Part shown: one piece after another, positions 57,345 to 64,000 of the stretch | How positions within the stretch are numbered: the stretch's first letter is position 1 | Layout of the letters: each line of letters begins with the position of its first letter | NCBI GenBank assembly: GCA_963842515.1 | Contig: CAWJGO010000001.1 | Coordinates: 62,001-126,000, forward strand | From: CADEED01 sp963842515 | Lineage (GTDB): Bacteria > Pseudomonadota > Gammaproteobacteria > Steroidobacterales > Steroidobacteraceae | Reading direction: 5' to 3' | DNA: 64,000 nucleotides | Position numbers and translations under genes: made by a program | Notes under the pieces: generated by a model | Told to the model about the DNA's origin: nothing | Seen by the model: the letters and a program-made list of their open reading frames with translations, nothing else | Database searches by the model: none

Positions 57345-57749
57345 CGCCACACTGCCGACCAGACGGTAATCGAGCGTTTCCGAGGAGCCGCCGCGCGCCA
57401 GGAGCCTGGCGAGCGCGCCGGCCAGGTTCGCCGTTACCTGCACGTCGAACTCGGCCTCTCCCATGGCCGGCACCACGAAAGCGGCATCGGTCATGCCCTG
57501 TGCGAGCTCAGCGTCGTTCACTTCGATGCGATAGCTGATCCCCTTGATCGGGAGCTCGCGCGTGTTCGGATTCAACACGCGCATGCGCACCTGCAGGCGC
57601 TGCGAAAAAATATCCGCGCTCTGCATCTTCATCGACACCACCGACAGCTTCGGCGCTTCCAGGTTTGGCAGCACCGAGCATCCACCGAATAGCGGCAAGC
57701 ACAGCAGTGCTGCGATCAAGAGGCGGCCGGTGTGGCGGTGCTCACGCAT
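57282..57749 (-). CDS. LEA14/WHy-type periplasmic lipoprotein
   Basis: The 155-residue product has a lipobox (PLFGGC, Cys24). It then reads LEAPKLSVVSMKMQSADIFSQRLQVRMRVLNPNTRELPIKGISYRIEVNDAELAQGMT and VPAMGEAEFDVQVTAN, matching the LEA type 2 (WHy/DUF1424-like) fold. Such proteins are stress-linked and of unclear role. Its 3' end overlaps the convergent glgA 3' end by 63 bp, and its ATG overlaps the glgC stop by 8 bp, so it is co-transcribed with glgC. Confidence 0.88.
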   Translation of the reverse strand: MREHRHTGRLLIAALLCLPLFGGCSVLPNLEAPKLSVVSMKMQSADIFSQRLQVRMRVLNPNTRELPIKGISYRIEVNDAELAQGMTDAAFVVPAMGEAEFDVQVTANLAGALARLLARGGSSETLDYRLVGSVALASGFLRRIPFDERGSVKLK

Positions 57750-59007
57750 GCGAGAGCATGTCCGGCGTCACCAGCACGACGCCCTTTTCGGTCACCAGGA
57801 ACCGCCTGGCATCTTCGGCTTGATCGAAGCCGATCCGCATGCCGCCGGTGATCTGACACCCTTCGTCGATGATGGCATTGCGAATCTGGCAATCCTGGCC
57901 GATGCGCACGTCGGGCAGGATCACCGAACGTTCGACGAGTGAGCGTTCCTCGACGCGCACGCCGGAGAAGAGCAGGGACTCGCGCACCGTCGCACCGGAA
58001 ATGATCGCGCCGCCCGAGACGAGCGAGTTGATGGCCACGCCGCGGCGACCATCCTCGTCGAGTACGAATTTGGCGGGTGGGGTCTGCGCCTGGTAGGTCC
58101 AGATCGGCCAGTCTTCGTCGTAGATGTTGAGCTCCGGAGCCACCCAGACGAGTTCGAGGTTCGCCTCGTAAAACGCGTCGATTGTTCCAACATCGCGCCA
58201 ATAAGACTGCGCACGCGTCTTAACGTCCCGGAAAGGATACGCAAAGACCTGCAGTTTCTCGATGGCGTCCGGCACGATGTTCTTGCCGAAGTCGTGCTTG
58301 GACTGCTCGTTGGCGGCATCTTCGATGAGCAGCTTTTCGAGCAACTCGGGGTTGAACACGTAGATGCCCATCGATGCCAGCGCGACGTCGGTGCGGCCCG
58401 GCATCGGATCGGGCGTCGGCGACTTCTCGACGAAGCGCGTGACGCGGTTCCACTCGGTCACGGTGAGTACGCCGAATTCCTTGGCCTCCTCAATCGGGAC
58501 TTCGACCACGCCCACGGTGATGTCGGCGCCCTTCTCCACGTGGTAGGCGATCATCGGCCCGTAGTCCATCTTGTAGATGTGATCGCCGGCCAGCACCAGC
58601 ACGTGCTTGGGGCGATGGGAATGCATCACGTCGATGTTCTGGTAGACCGCGTCGGCGGTGCCGCGGTACCAGTGACTGCCCGTCTTTTGCTGTGCGGGAA
58701 TCACTTCGACGAATTCGCCGAACTCACCGCGCATGTAGCCCCACCCGCGGTGGATGTGCTGGATCAGCGATTGCGCCTTGTATTGCGTGAGCACGGTGAT
58801 CTGTCGGATTCCGGAATTCACGCAGTTCGAGAGCACGAAATCGATGATGCGGAACTTGCCACCGAACGGCGTCGCGGGTTTGGCTCGATGTTCGGTGAGG
58901 CCCTTGAGCCTCTCGCCACGGCCACCCGCCATGATGACGGCGAGCGTGCCGCTCGTGAGCCGGCTGACGTAACGACCGGATGTTGCGCGTGCTGGGCGTT
59001 TGGCCAT
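57742..59007 (-). CDS. glgC: Glucose-1-phosphate adenylyltransferase
   Basis: The 421-residue product has the nucleotidyltransferase motif LAVIMAGGRGERLKGLTEHRAKPATPFGG, WYRGTADAVYQN, VLVLAGDHIYKMDYG, FVEKSPTPDPMPG, SMGIYVFNPELL and FWRDVGTIDAFYEANLEL-like sequence, followed by a left-handed beta-helix with SLLFSGVRVEERSLVERSVILPDVRIG. It makes ADP-glucose for glycogen. Heads the glgC-LEA minus-strand pair. Confidence 0.97.
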   Translation of the reverse strand: MAKRPARATSGRYVSRLTSGTLAVIMAGGRGERLKGLTEHRAKPATPFGGKFRIIDFVLSNCVNSGIRQITVLTQYKAQSLIQHIHRGWGYMRGEFGEFVEVIPAQQKTGSHWYRGTADAVYQNIDVMHSHRPKHVLVLAGDHIYKMDYGPMIAYHVEKGADITVGVVEVPIEEAKEFGVLTVTEWNRVTRFVEKSPTPDPMPGRTDVALASMGIYVFNPELLEKLLIEDAANEQSKHDFGKNIVPDAIEKLQVFAYPFRDVKTRAQSYWRDVGTIDAFYEANLELVWVAPELNIYDEDWPIWTYQAQTPPAKFVLDEDGRRGVAINSLVSGGAIISGATVRESLLFSGVRVEERSLVERSVILPDVRIGQDCQIRNAIIDEGCQITGGMRIGFDQAEDARRFLVTEKGVVLVTPDMLSHA

Positions 59008-59056
59008 TGGGTCCCTCGGTTTTTTTGCAGTATAGGGCTCGTGCTACCGTAGACGC

Positions 59057-59665
59057 ATGCCTCATCGCGCATCCGTCGCGGCATGCATCGCTGCACTTGG
59101 CGTAGCGTTCCTGACAGTCGCATCCGCCACTTCTCCTACAGTCCCTGGCGTCGCTCCTGGCGACAAGACCGGATGCTTTGCCGCGGGCGATGGATATCTG
59201 CGGGCCCGCCTCCGCGGCGCGCTCGACCTGGATCTCGATTGGAAGAATGCGCAGATGGAATGCGAAGGGGGTCCGCGTCCGTCGGGCAATGGCGTACGCG
59301 TCAGCATCGGCGGTCCGTTACGTGGCGAAGGCCGGCGCATCCGCATGGTGTTCGGCATCGGTGGCATCACCGAGGGACGCGGCGGCGAGACTTTGCGCAC
59401 CAACGTCACGATCCTCTTCGAAGGCGAAGAGCGCGTCTTTGCCACCCTCGGTGACGACAAGTGCACGGTGGACTCGTTGACCCAGCGGCGCGTGGAGACC
59501 CTGGGAATCGACCGCGCGGTGTATCGCGTGGAAGCGCGCGGCTTCTGCCTCGGTCCGGCCACCAGCCTGTCGCGCGGCGAGCGGGTATTCCTCACCAGCT
59601 TCGATTTTGCAGGCCGAGTCGAATTCGTGGACGATGACCGCCATGCGTCAAAACCAAGTCCCTGA
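59057..59665 (+). CDS. Secreted protein of unknown function
   Basis: The 202-residue product has a signal peptide (MPHRASVAACIAALGVAFLT, cut near ASA). It then has four cysteines that could form two disulfides (KTGC, QMEC, DDKC and GFC) and a strand-rich body with GGITEGRGGETLRTNVTILFEGEERVFATLGDDKC. I recognise no family. The ATG at 59057 lies 49 bp from the divergent glgC start. It precedes the DUF192 gene (reading frames overlap in 59643-59665), so the two are probably translated together. Confidence 0.68.
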   Translation: MPHRASVAACIAALGVAFLTVASATSPTVPGVAPGDKTGCFAAGDGYLRARLRGALDLDLDWKNAQMECEGGPRPSGNGVRVSIGGPLRGEGRRIRMVFGIGGITEGRGGETLRTNVTILFEGEERVFATLGDDKCTVDSLTQRRVETLGIDRAVYRVEARGFCLGPATSLSRGERVFLTSFDFAGRVEFVDDDRHASKPSP

Positions 59666-60158
59666 TCGACTGCAGCGGGTCCTCGTGGTCCTCGCGGCCA
59701 CTCTGGCCATCGTCGGAGGTGGTGCCGCATACGCGCAGGTTGGTCCTCCCGAGGATCTCGCTGCATTTCCGAGCGGCAAACTCGAGATCGCGGATGGCAA
59801 GAAAGTGCGGCACACCTTCGAGGTATGGGTGGCCGATAGCCCCAGGCGTCAGGCTCAGGGCCTCATGTTCGTGCGCACCCTGCCCGCTCTGCGCGGCATG
59901 CTGTTTGTGCACGAAAGCCCTAAGCCAATCAGCATGTGGATGAAGAACACCTACATTCCGCTCGACATGGTGTTCATCGACGCGCGGGGACGCATCCAGG
60001 AGATCATCGAACAAACCAAGCCGCATTCACTCGATCTCATCGGCAGCAAGGAACCTGCGCTCGCGGTGCTGGAAATCGCCGGCGGCGAAGCGAAGCGCCT
60101 CGGGTTGCATCCGGGACAGCGCGTGCTTCATCCAGCGCTCGTCGGATATCATCCCTAG
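59643..60158 (+). CDS. DUF192 family protein, exported
   Basis: The 171-residue product has a signal segment (VLVVLAATLAIVGGGAAYAQ), then the DUF192 core: HTFEVWVADSPRRQAQGLMFVRTLPALRGMLFVHESPKPISMWMKNTYIPLDMVFIDARGRIQEI and KEPALAVLEIAGGEAKRLGLHPGQRV. The family is widespread in Proteobacteria and of unknown function, with a conserved compact beta barrel. The start is ATG 59643 (59634 also possible). The gene ends 35 bp before the OmpA gene. Confidence 0.9.
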   Translation: MRQNQVPDRLQRVLVVLAATLAIVGGGAAYAQVGPPEDLAAFPSGKLEIADGKKVRHTFEVWVADSPRRQAQGLMFVRTLPALRGMLFVHESPKPISMWMKNTYIPLDMVFIDARGRIQEIIEQTKPHSLDLIGSKEPALAVLEIAGGEAKRLGLHPGQRVLHPALVGYHP

Positions 60159-60193
60159 TCACTTGCTAGGCCAATTTGGTTGGGAGATAACTC

Positions 60194-61480
60194 ATGAAAA
60201 GAATCGGCACCCCCGTGCTGGCGGCTGTGGCCGCGGCATTCACGATGGCAATCACCGTAGAACCTGCGGTTGCGGGCGCGGCGGAAGGCAGCTGGTACAT
60301 CGCGCCGCAGGTCAACGCGTTATGGCTCGACGATGAGCGGACCGCCGACGATGACGCCGGCGTCACGCTGGCATTCGGTCGCACGCTCAACGCCAACTGG
60401 GACGCGCAGATCTCCCTGTTCGGCTCCGAGCATCAGCGCACCGGAGACGCTTCGCTCGAGTTGCAAGGCCTCGCGCTGTCGGTAAATCGCGTGTTCTACC
60501 GCGAAGGCCGCGTCAATCCGTTCATGAGTTTCGGCATCGCGCAGATAAACAGCATTCTCAAGCCCGGAGCCGACGATTCGGCAATTTCCGCGCTCTATGG
60601 CGTGGGTCTGCTCATCACGCTCGGCGCAGAGCGTGATGATGGCAGCGCCATGCAGCTGCGTGCAGATCTCGGCGGACGGCGCGCGCTGTCCACCGACATC
60701 TATTTCGAGAAACCCATCGACTACGTGGCGGGCCTGGGAATCCAGTATTCGTGGGGTGGCTCGCGCCGCGTGCTGGACACGGACGGCGACGGCGTTAACG
60801 ACGACGTGGACAAGTGCCCGGGCACGCCCGCCGGCACAGCGGTCGACTCGAGCGGTTGCCCGCTGCCGCAGGATGACGACGGCGACGGCGTCACCAACGA
60901 CATCGACAAGTGCCCCGGCACACCGGCCGGTGCCAGGGTGGACGCCAGCGGCTGTGAGCTCGACAGCGACGGCGATGGTGTTGGCGACAGCCGCGATCAA
61001 TGCCCGAATACGCCCGCCGGCGCCAGGGTCGATGAACGGGGCTGCGAGCTCGATAGCGACGGTGACGGCGTGGTCGACAGCGCCGACAAGTGCCCAGATA
61101 CGCCCAAGGGCGATCGCGTGGATGCTACAGGCTGCTCGTTCAAGGAAGAGATCAAACTACCGGGCGTGGTGTTCGAAACCGGCAAGGCCGACCTCCTGCC
61201 TGAGAGTCTATCGGTGCTCGACGGCGCCATCTCGACGCTCAAGCGTTACCCCGAGCTCAAAATTGAGGTCGCCGGTCACACCGACAGCCGCGGCTCCGAC
61301 GCCTTCAACCTCGACCTGTCGGACCGGCGCGCCGCGACGGTTCTCAAGTACCTCAACGATGGCGGCGTGACCAACGCGTTGACTTCACGTGGTTACGGTG
61401 AGCGCCAGCCGGTCGGCAGCAACAACAGCGATGAGGGCAGGCAGCAGAACCGCCGCGTGGTGTTGCGCGTTCTGAACTGA
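60194..61480 (+). CDS. OmpA-family outer-membrane protein with thrombospondin type 3 repeats
   Basis: The 428-residue product has a signal peptide (MKRIGTPVLAAVAAAFTMA...) and an N-terminal beta-barrel (AEGSWYIAPQVNALWLDD to about 190). Calcium-binding thrombospondin type 3 repeats follow at about 195-315 (four DxDGDGV-type units such as DTDGDGVNDDVDKCPGTPAG and DSDGDGVVDSADKCPDTPKG). The C-terminal OmpA/MotB domain has GHTDSRGSDAFNLDLSDRRA and SRGYGERQPVGSNNSDEGRQQNRRV, which grips peptidoglycan. It anchors the outer membrane to the wall. A clear GGGAG site precedes the ATG. Confidence 0.95.
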   Translation: MKRIGTPVLAAVAAAFTMAITVEPAVAGAAEGSWYIAPQVNALWLDDERTADDDAGVTLAFGRTLNANWDAQISLFGSEHQRTGDASLELQGLALSVNRVFYREGRVNPFMSFGIAQINSILKPGADDSAISALYGVGLLITLGAERDDGSAMQLRADLGGRRALSTDIYFEKPIDYVAGLGIQYSWGGSRRVLDTDGDGVNDDVDKCPGTPAGTAVDSSGCPLPQDDDGDGVTNDIDKCPGTPAGARVDASGCELDSDGDGVGDSRDQCPNTPAGARVDERGCELDSDGDGVVDSADKCPDTPKGDRVDATGCSFKEEIKLPGVVFETGKADLLPESLSVLDGAISTLKRYPELKIEVAGHTDSRGSDAFNLDLSDRRAATVLKYLNDGGVTNALTSRGYGERQPVGSNNSDEGRQQNRRVVLRVLN

Positions 61481-61515
61481 ACCGGTTGCGGGCTACCGCA
61501 AGACCGTGATCCCGT

Positions 61516-61541
61516 GCCCTCTCGCCGCCAGGCGAGAGGGC
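61516..61541. repeat. Palindrome after the OmpA-family gene
   Basis: GCCCTCTCGCC and GGCGAGAGGGC are exact inverted copies around a 4-base loop (11-bp stem), 35 bp after the OmpA stop. It lacks a T-run on the plus strand but is well placed to end or protect that transcript. Confidence 0.55.
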
Positions 61542-61590
61542 AGGTCCGCAGCGACAAACCTCACCCGGCCCGGCCACGAAATCCAGCAGC

Positions 61591-61622
61591 AAAAAAAAAG
61601 GCGGCTCCCGAAGGAGCCGCCC
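61591..61622 (-). terminator. Intrinsic terminator of the TonB receptor gene
   Basis: On the minus strand GGCGGCTCC-TTCG-GGAGCCGCC forms a nine-base-pair stem with a stable tetraloop, followed by nine T residues. It lies 27 bp after the receptor's stop codon, textbook position for a Rho-independent terminator. Confidence 0.93.
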
Positions 61623-61648
61623 AGTTTCCATCGATGATCAGCTTCTTG

Positions 61649-64000
61649 TTAGAGGTCGATCTTGGCACCGAGACGGAAGTAACGGCCCATGACGTTCGGG
61701 CCGGCCCATGCCGGGTTGAACTGGAAGAGGCTGTAAGCCGCCGACGGCTCGAACTCAGGCCCGATGTCAAACACGTTCAACACGTCCAGGTACACCGTGT
61801 ACTTGTCGCTGAACTTGTGACGCACCGTGAAGTCGGCGTTGATCTGCGCCTTGGCGTCGCACAGCACCGGCGTGCCGTCAACGTAGGGAACCGTCGAGAT
61901 GTGGTTGAGCGCGTTGTTGATGCAATCGCCTTCCACACCGCCGAAGTCGATCGACGCCGTGTCATAGCCGCTGGTGTAGTAACCAGTCAGGGACACCGAT
62001 GTCTGCCCGAATTCCAAGGTGTTCTGCCACGAGCCGCGCAACTTCGGCGCGCCCGAGCAGGACGTGATGTTGCAGGGGCTCAGCGTGCCGTCATAGCGCA
62101 ACACATCGCCCGCATCGGTCGTCAGCTCGTACTTCAAGAGGTACGAAGCATCGAGTGAGCTCTTCCACGTGAGGGCATCGCCCAACGGCAGCGTGAAGTT
62201 GGCGCCGAAGTCGACACCGCTGACTTCCTGCTTGTCCTGGTTGGTGAACGACGTCTCGATGAAGCCCAGAGCCGGCAGCGCATTCGGGAACGCGGGGTCA
62301 GGAACGCCTGGGATGACATTCATTCCCGGCACGTTCACGACACCGTTGTTCGCGTAGTACGCCTCTTCTGCCACCGAGGTATCGGTGACGCCGACGATCA
62401 GGTCCTGCACCTCGATGTTCCAGTAATCGAGCGTGAAGCTCAGGTTGGAGACCGGCTCGAGCACCAGGCCGAACGTGTACGAGGTCGACGTTTCCGGGTC
62501 CAGCTCCGGATTGCCGGTCTGCGTCAGGCCCACAGCATACGGCTGCGTCGCATAGGCGTTGCCGCCATGCGCAGCGCAGTAAGCCGCAAAGGTGGCGCAA
62601 TTCACCGTACGAGTCACGTAACCCGTGGTCGGCAGGCCGAACGATTCGTTGAAGCTCGGAATGCGGAAGCCTTTCGAGAACGTGCCGCGAATGGCGATCT
62701 GCTCGATGGGCGTGACCTTGAATCCGAACTTCGGCGAGAAGTTGTCCTGGCCCGTGGAGTATTTATCGAACCGGCCCGACGCCATCAGCTCGAGCTGCTC
62801 GAACACGGGTGCGCTCAGCTCGAAGAAGGCCGACTTCACGTCGCGGCTACCCTCAGCGCCGACGGCGTTGATCGAGTAGTAGCGGGTGTAAGGCGCGGAG
62901 TCGTTCGCCGGGTTGCCGCTCGGAGCGGTGATGGATTCCTCACGATACGAGGCACCCAACGCGGCCTGCATGGAGCCGCCCGGCAATTCGAACAGGTCCT
63001 TGGCAATCGTGCCCTGAACCTGCCACAGCCGCGACGGGGAGTACCGGCTGGCTGACGGCGAGATGTAGTCCCAGACGTCATCCGGCGTGGCGACGGGATC
63101 CATGAAATTGAACGTGCCGCGGGCGGCCACGTCCATGATCCGTTGCGGGATCAGGTAGTTGCCCTCGGTGCGCTGCAGGCCGTTTTCCGAGGTCGTGAAG
63201 TTGGCCGAATAGCGCCAGTCTTCGGAGAAGGTGCCGTCGATACCGACAACCGCGCGTACCGCGCGCGAATTGGTCTCGACGTTGCGGCCATAGGGTGAGC
63301 GCAACAGGATATGCGCCGTCTGGCCCAGTGCCGCGTAGGGGTTCTGCGGATTCAACGTGCCATTGGTCGCGTTGCAGCCGGTACCCACACCGTTCACTGT
63401 GCCAACGCCTGCCGAGCAGACGTACACCGGAAGGATGACGTTGTAAGAGGCGAGCGTCGCCGGTCGCGGCGGCGTCGGCAGGCCATTGAAGCCCAGTGGC
63501 GTGAACGACGCGAACGTGTCGGTCTTGTAGAAGTTCGCCATGGTGTAGAACTGCGCGTTTTCACCCACATTGGCGGTGAAGCGCAGCGACACGCCGGAAC
63601 GACGGATGTCGGGGCTGAGCATCTGATAGGCGTTCTGGAAGTCGACTTCGCAAACGCTGAGCGGAGCCGTGGTCGACTGCGCAGCCGTGATGTTGACGGT
63701 GTCCCACTGGCGGCAACCTGCCGAAGGATTGAGATAGTCGAAGCGGCCGGCACCCGTGGCGCCGCCCGCTGCCGTCACCGGACGAACCAGCGAAACGCCG
63801 GGAATGCTGAACAGGCCGTTGAAGGTTCCGTCTTCGGCAGTCACGCCATTCCAATTGTTGTTGGTCATGCAACTGCCGGAATCGCCGCAGATGCGGGTAA
63901 GATCACCGGAGTTGAACGGGTAGCCACGGTCGCGTGCGAACACCGGTTCCGACTTCTGGTATTCACCGCTCACGTAGAAGTTGAATCCCTGACTCTCCAG
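61649..64000 (-). CDS. TonB-dependent receptor, C-terminal part (cut by right edge)
   Basis: The visible ~783 residues are the barrel part of a large TonB-dependent receptor of the Xanthomonas/Caulobacter/Steroidobacter type. It has YEVSGEYQK-like strands, FDKYSTGQDNFSPKFGFKVTPIEQIAIRGTFSKGFRIPSFNESFG, TSTSYTFGLVLEPVSNLSFTLDYWNIEVQDLI, QEVSGVDFGANFTLPLG and the C-terminus YFRLGAKIDL. The frame stays open to 64000, so the signal peptide, TonB box and plug lie to the right. It carries an unknown ligand across the outer membrane. It ends in a strong intrinsic terminator. Confidence 0.94.
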   Translation of the reverse strand: MESQGFNFYVSGEYQKSEPVFARDRGYPFNSGDLTRICGDSGSCMTNNNWNGVTAEDGTFNGLFSIPGVSLVRPVTAAGGATGAGRFDYLNPSAGCRQWDTVNITAAQSTTAPLSVCEVDFQNAYQMLSPDIRRSGVSLRFTANVGENAQFYTMANFYKTDTFASFTPLGFNGLPTPPRPATLASYNVILPVYVCSAGVGTVNGVGTGCNATNGTLNPQNPYAALGQTAHILLRSPYGRNVETNSRAVRAVVGIDGTFSEDWRYSANFTTSENGLQRTEGNYLIPQRIMDVAARGTFNFMDPVATPDDVWDYISPSASRYSPSRLWQVQGTIAKDLFELPGGSMQAALGASYREESITAPSGNPANDSAPYTRYYSINAVGAEGSRDVKSAFFELSAPVFEQLELMASGRFDKYSTGQDNFSPKFGFKVTPIEQIAIRGTFSKGFRIPSFNESFGLPTTGYVTRTVNCATFAAYCAAHGGNAYATQPYAVGLTQTGNPELDPETSTSYTFGLVLEPVSNLSFTLDYWNIEVQDLIVGVTDTSVAEEAYYANNGVVNVPGMNVIPGVPDPAFPNALPALGFIETSFTNQDKQEVSGVDFGANFTLPLGDALTWKSSLDASYLLKYELTTDAGDVLRYDGTLSPCNITSCSGAPKLRGSWQNTLEFGQTSVSLTGYYTSGYDTASIDFGGVEGDCINNALNHISTVPYVDGTPVLCDAKAQINADFTVRHKFSDKYTVYLDVLNVFDIGPEFEPSAAYSLFQFNPAWAGPNVMGRYFRLGAKIDL

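Noticed and set aside
7381..61650. Recurring GTTAG/CTAAC wording, often forcing rare TTA Leu codons
   Set aside because: About 25 cases were noted by eye over 64 kb; a rough base-composition estimate predicts more than that, so there is no enrichment.
1..64000. CRISPR arrays, rRNA, tRNA and insertion-sequence genes
   Set aside because: No regularly spaced direct repeats, GGTTCGAATCC-type T-arms, rRNA cores or transposase reading frames were seen; palindromes are explained as REP-like or local repeats.

Overview
This window reads as chromosomal DNA of a high-GC gammaproteobacterium, most likely of the Steroidobacteraceae/Nevskiales group. That placement is inferred, not tested. The support is a DUF1302-DUF1329-YCF48-MMPL cluster typical of steroid- and hydrocarbon-handling Proteobacteria, together with PlsB, GreB and TtcA and a large Xanthomonas/Steroidobacter-style TonB receptor. 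Nothing in the window looks like a complete prophage, integrative element, CRISPR array, rRNA or tRNA. About 57 protein genes fill it with short gaps. Only two gene-free stretches exceed 300 bp: 8245-8927 (a nest of inverted repeats) and 31709-32041 (the long leader of an RNA-binding protein gene).

Layout. 1-4731 (minus strand): export/lipid-handling operon, DUF1302 outer-membrane protein, DUF1329 LolA-like protein, YCF48 beta-propeller, MMPL/RND transporter (cut by the window edge). 4925-8244: plsB diverging from a short-chain dehydrogenase. 8245-8927: repeats. 8928-13481: small-enzyme region with a strong DNA-alkylation theme (Atl-like protein, orphan Ada zinc domain, Ogt followed by a 2OG-Fe(II) oxygenase), plus a hotdog thioesterase-like protein and a membrane fatty-acid desaturase. 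13674-16603: degenerate receiver protein, a lone phage-type tail sheath protein, rhomboid protease. 16719-22204: L,D-transpeptidase, two TPM-domain proteins, LemA, M13 peptidase. 22344-26605: small unknown gene, greB, then a GbsR/MarR regulator with a perfect palindromic operator leading an operon of DUF4166, a three-domain SDR39U1/DCC fusion and a small membrane protein. 26627-31708: homospermidine synthase, glutathione transferase, mercaptopyruvate sulfurtransferase, arginine decarboxylase (two polyamine enzymes close together). 32042-39655: RRM protein, exported-looking methyltransferase, UvrD-type helicase, NUDIX, unknown pair, HAD hydrolase, second GST.

39697-47524: S9 peptidase, then a minus-strand group of an ATP-grasp ligase, an HExxH metallopeptidase and a CpcT-like lipoprotein, then a phosphatase/ADP-ribosylglycohydrolase fusion overlapping ttcA, then a ceramidase-like membrane protein. 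47544-53606: M32 carboxypeptidase and an RND efflux pair (permease plus adaptor). 53688-59007: HTH/methyltransferase Ada-like protein, a serine hydrolase homologue that has lost its catalytic pair, and glycogen genes glgA and glgC. 59057-64000: two small secreted proteins (one DUF192), an OmpA-type protein with thrombospondin type 3 repeats, and a TonB-dependent receptor cut by the right edge.

Best candidates for undescribed biology: the lone tail sheath gene beside a dead receiver; the phosphatase-ARH fusion with its 13-residue repeat linker; the ATP-grasp/metallopeptidase/lipoprotein group; the GbsR-DUF4166-SDR39U1/DCC operon with its operator; and the two ~160 bp cores that sit inside unrelated inverted repeats at 8296-8890. 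All family names come from reading the translations by eye; no database search was possible.
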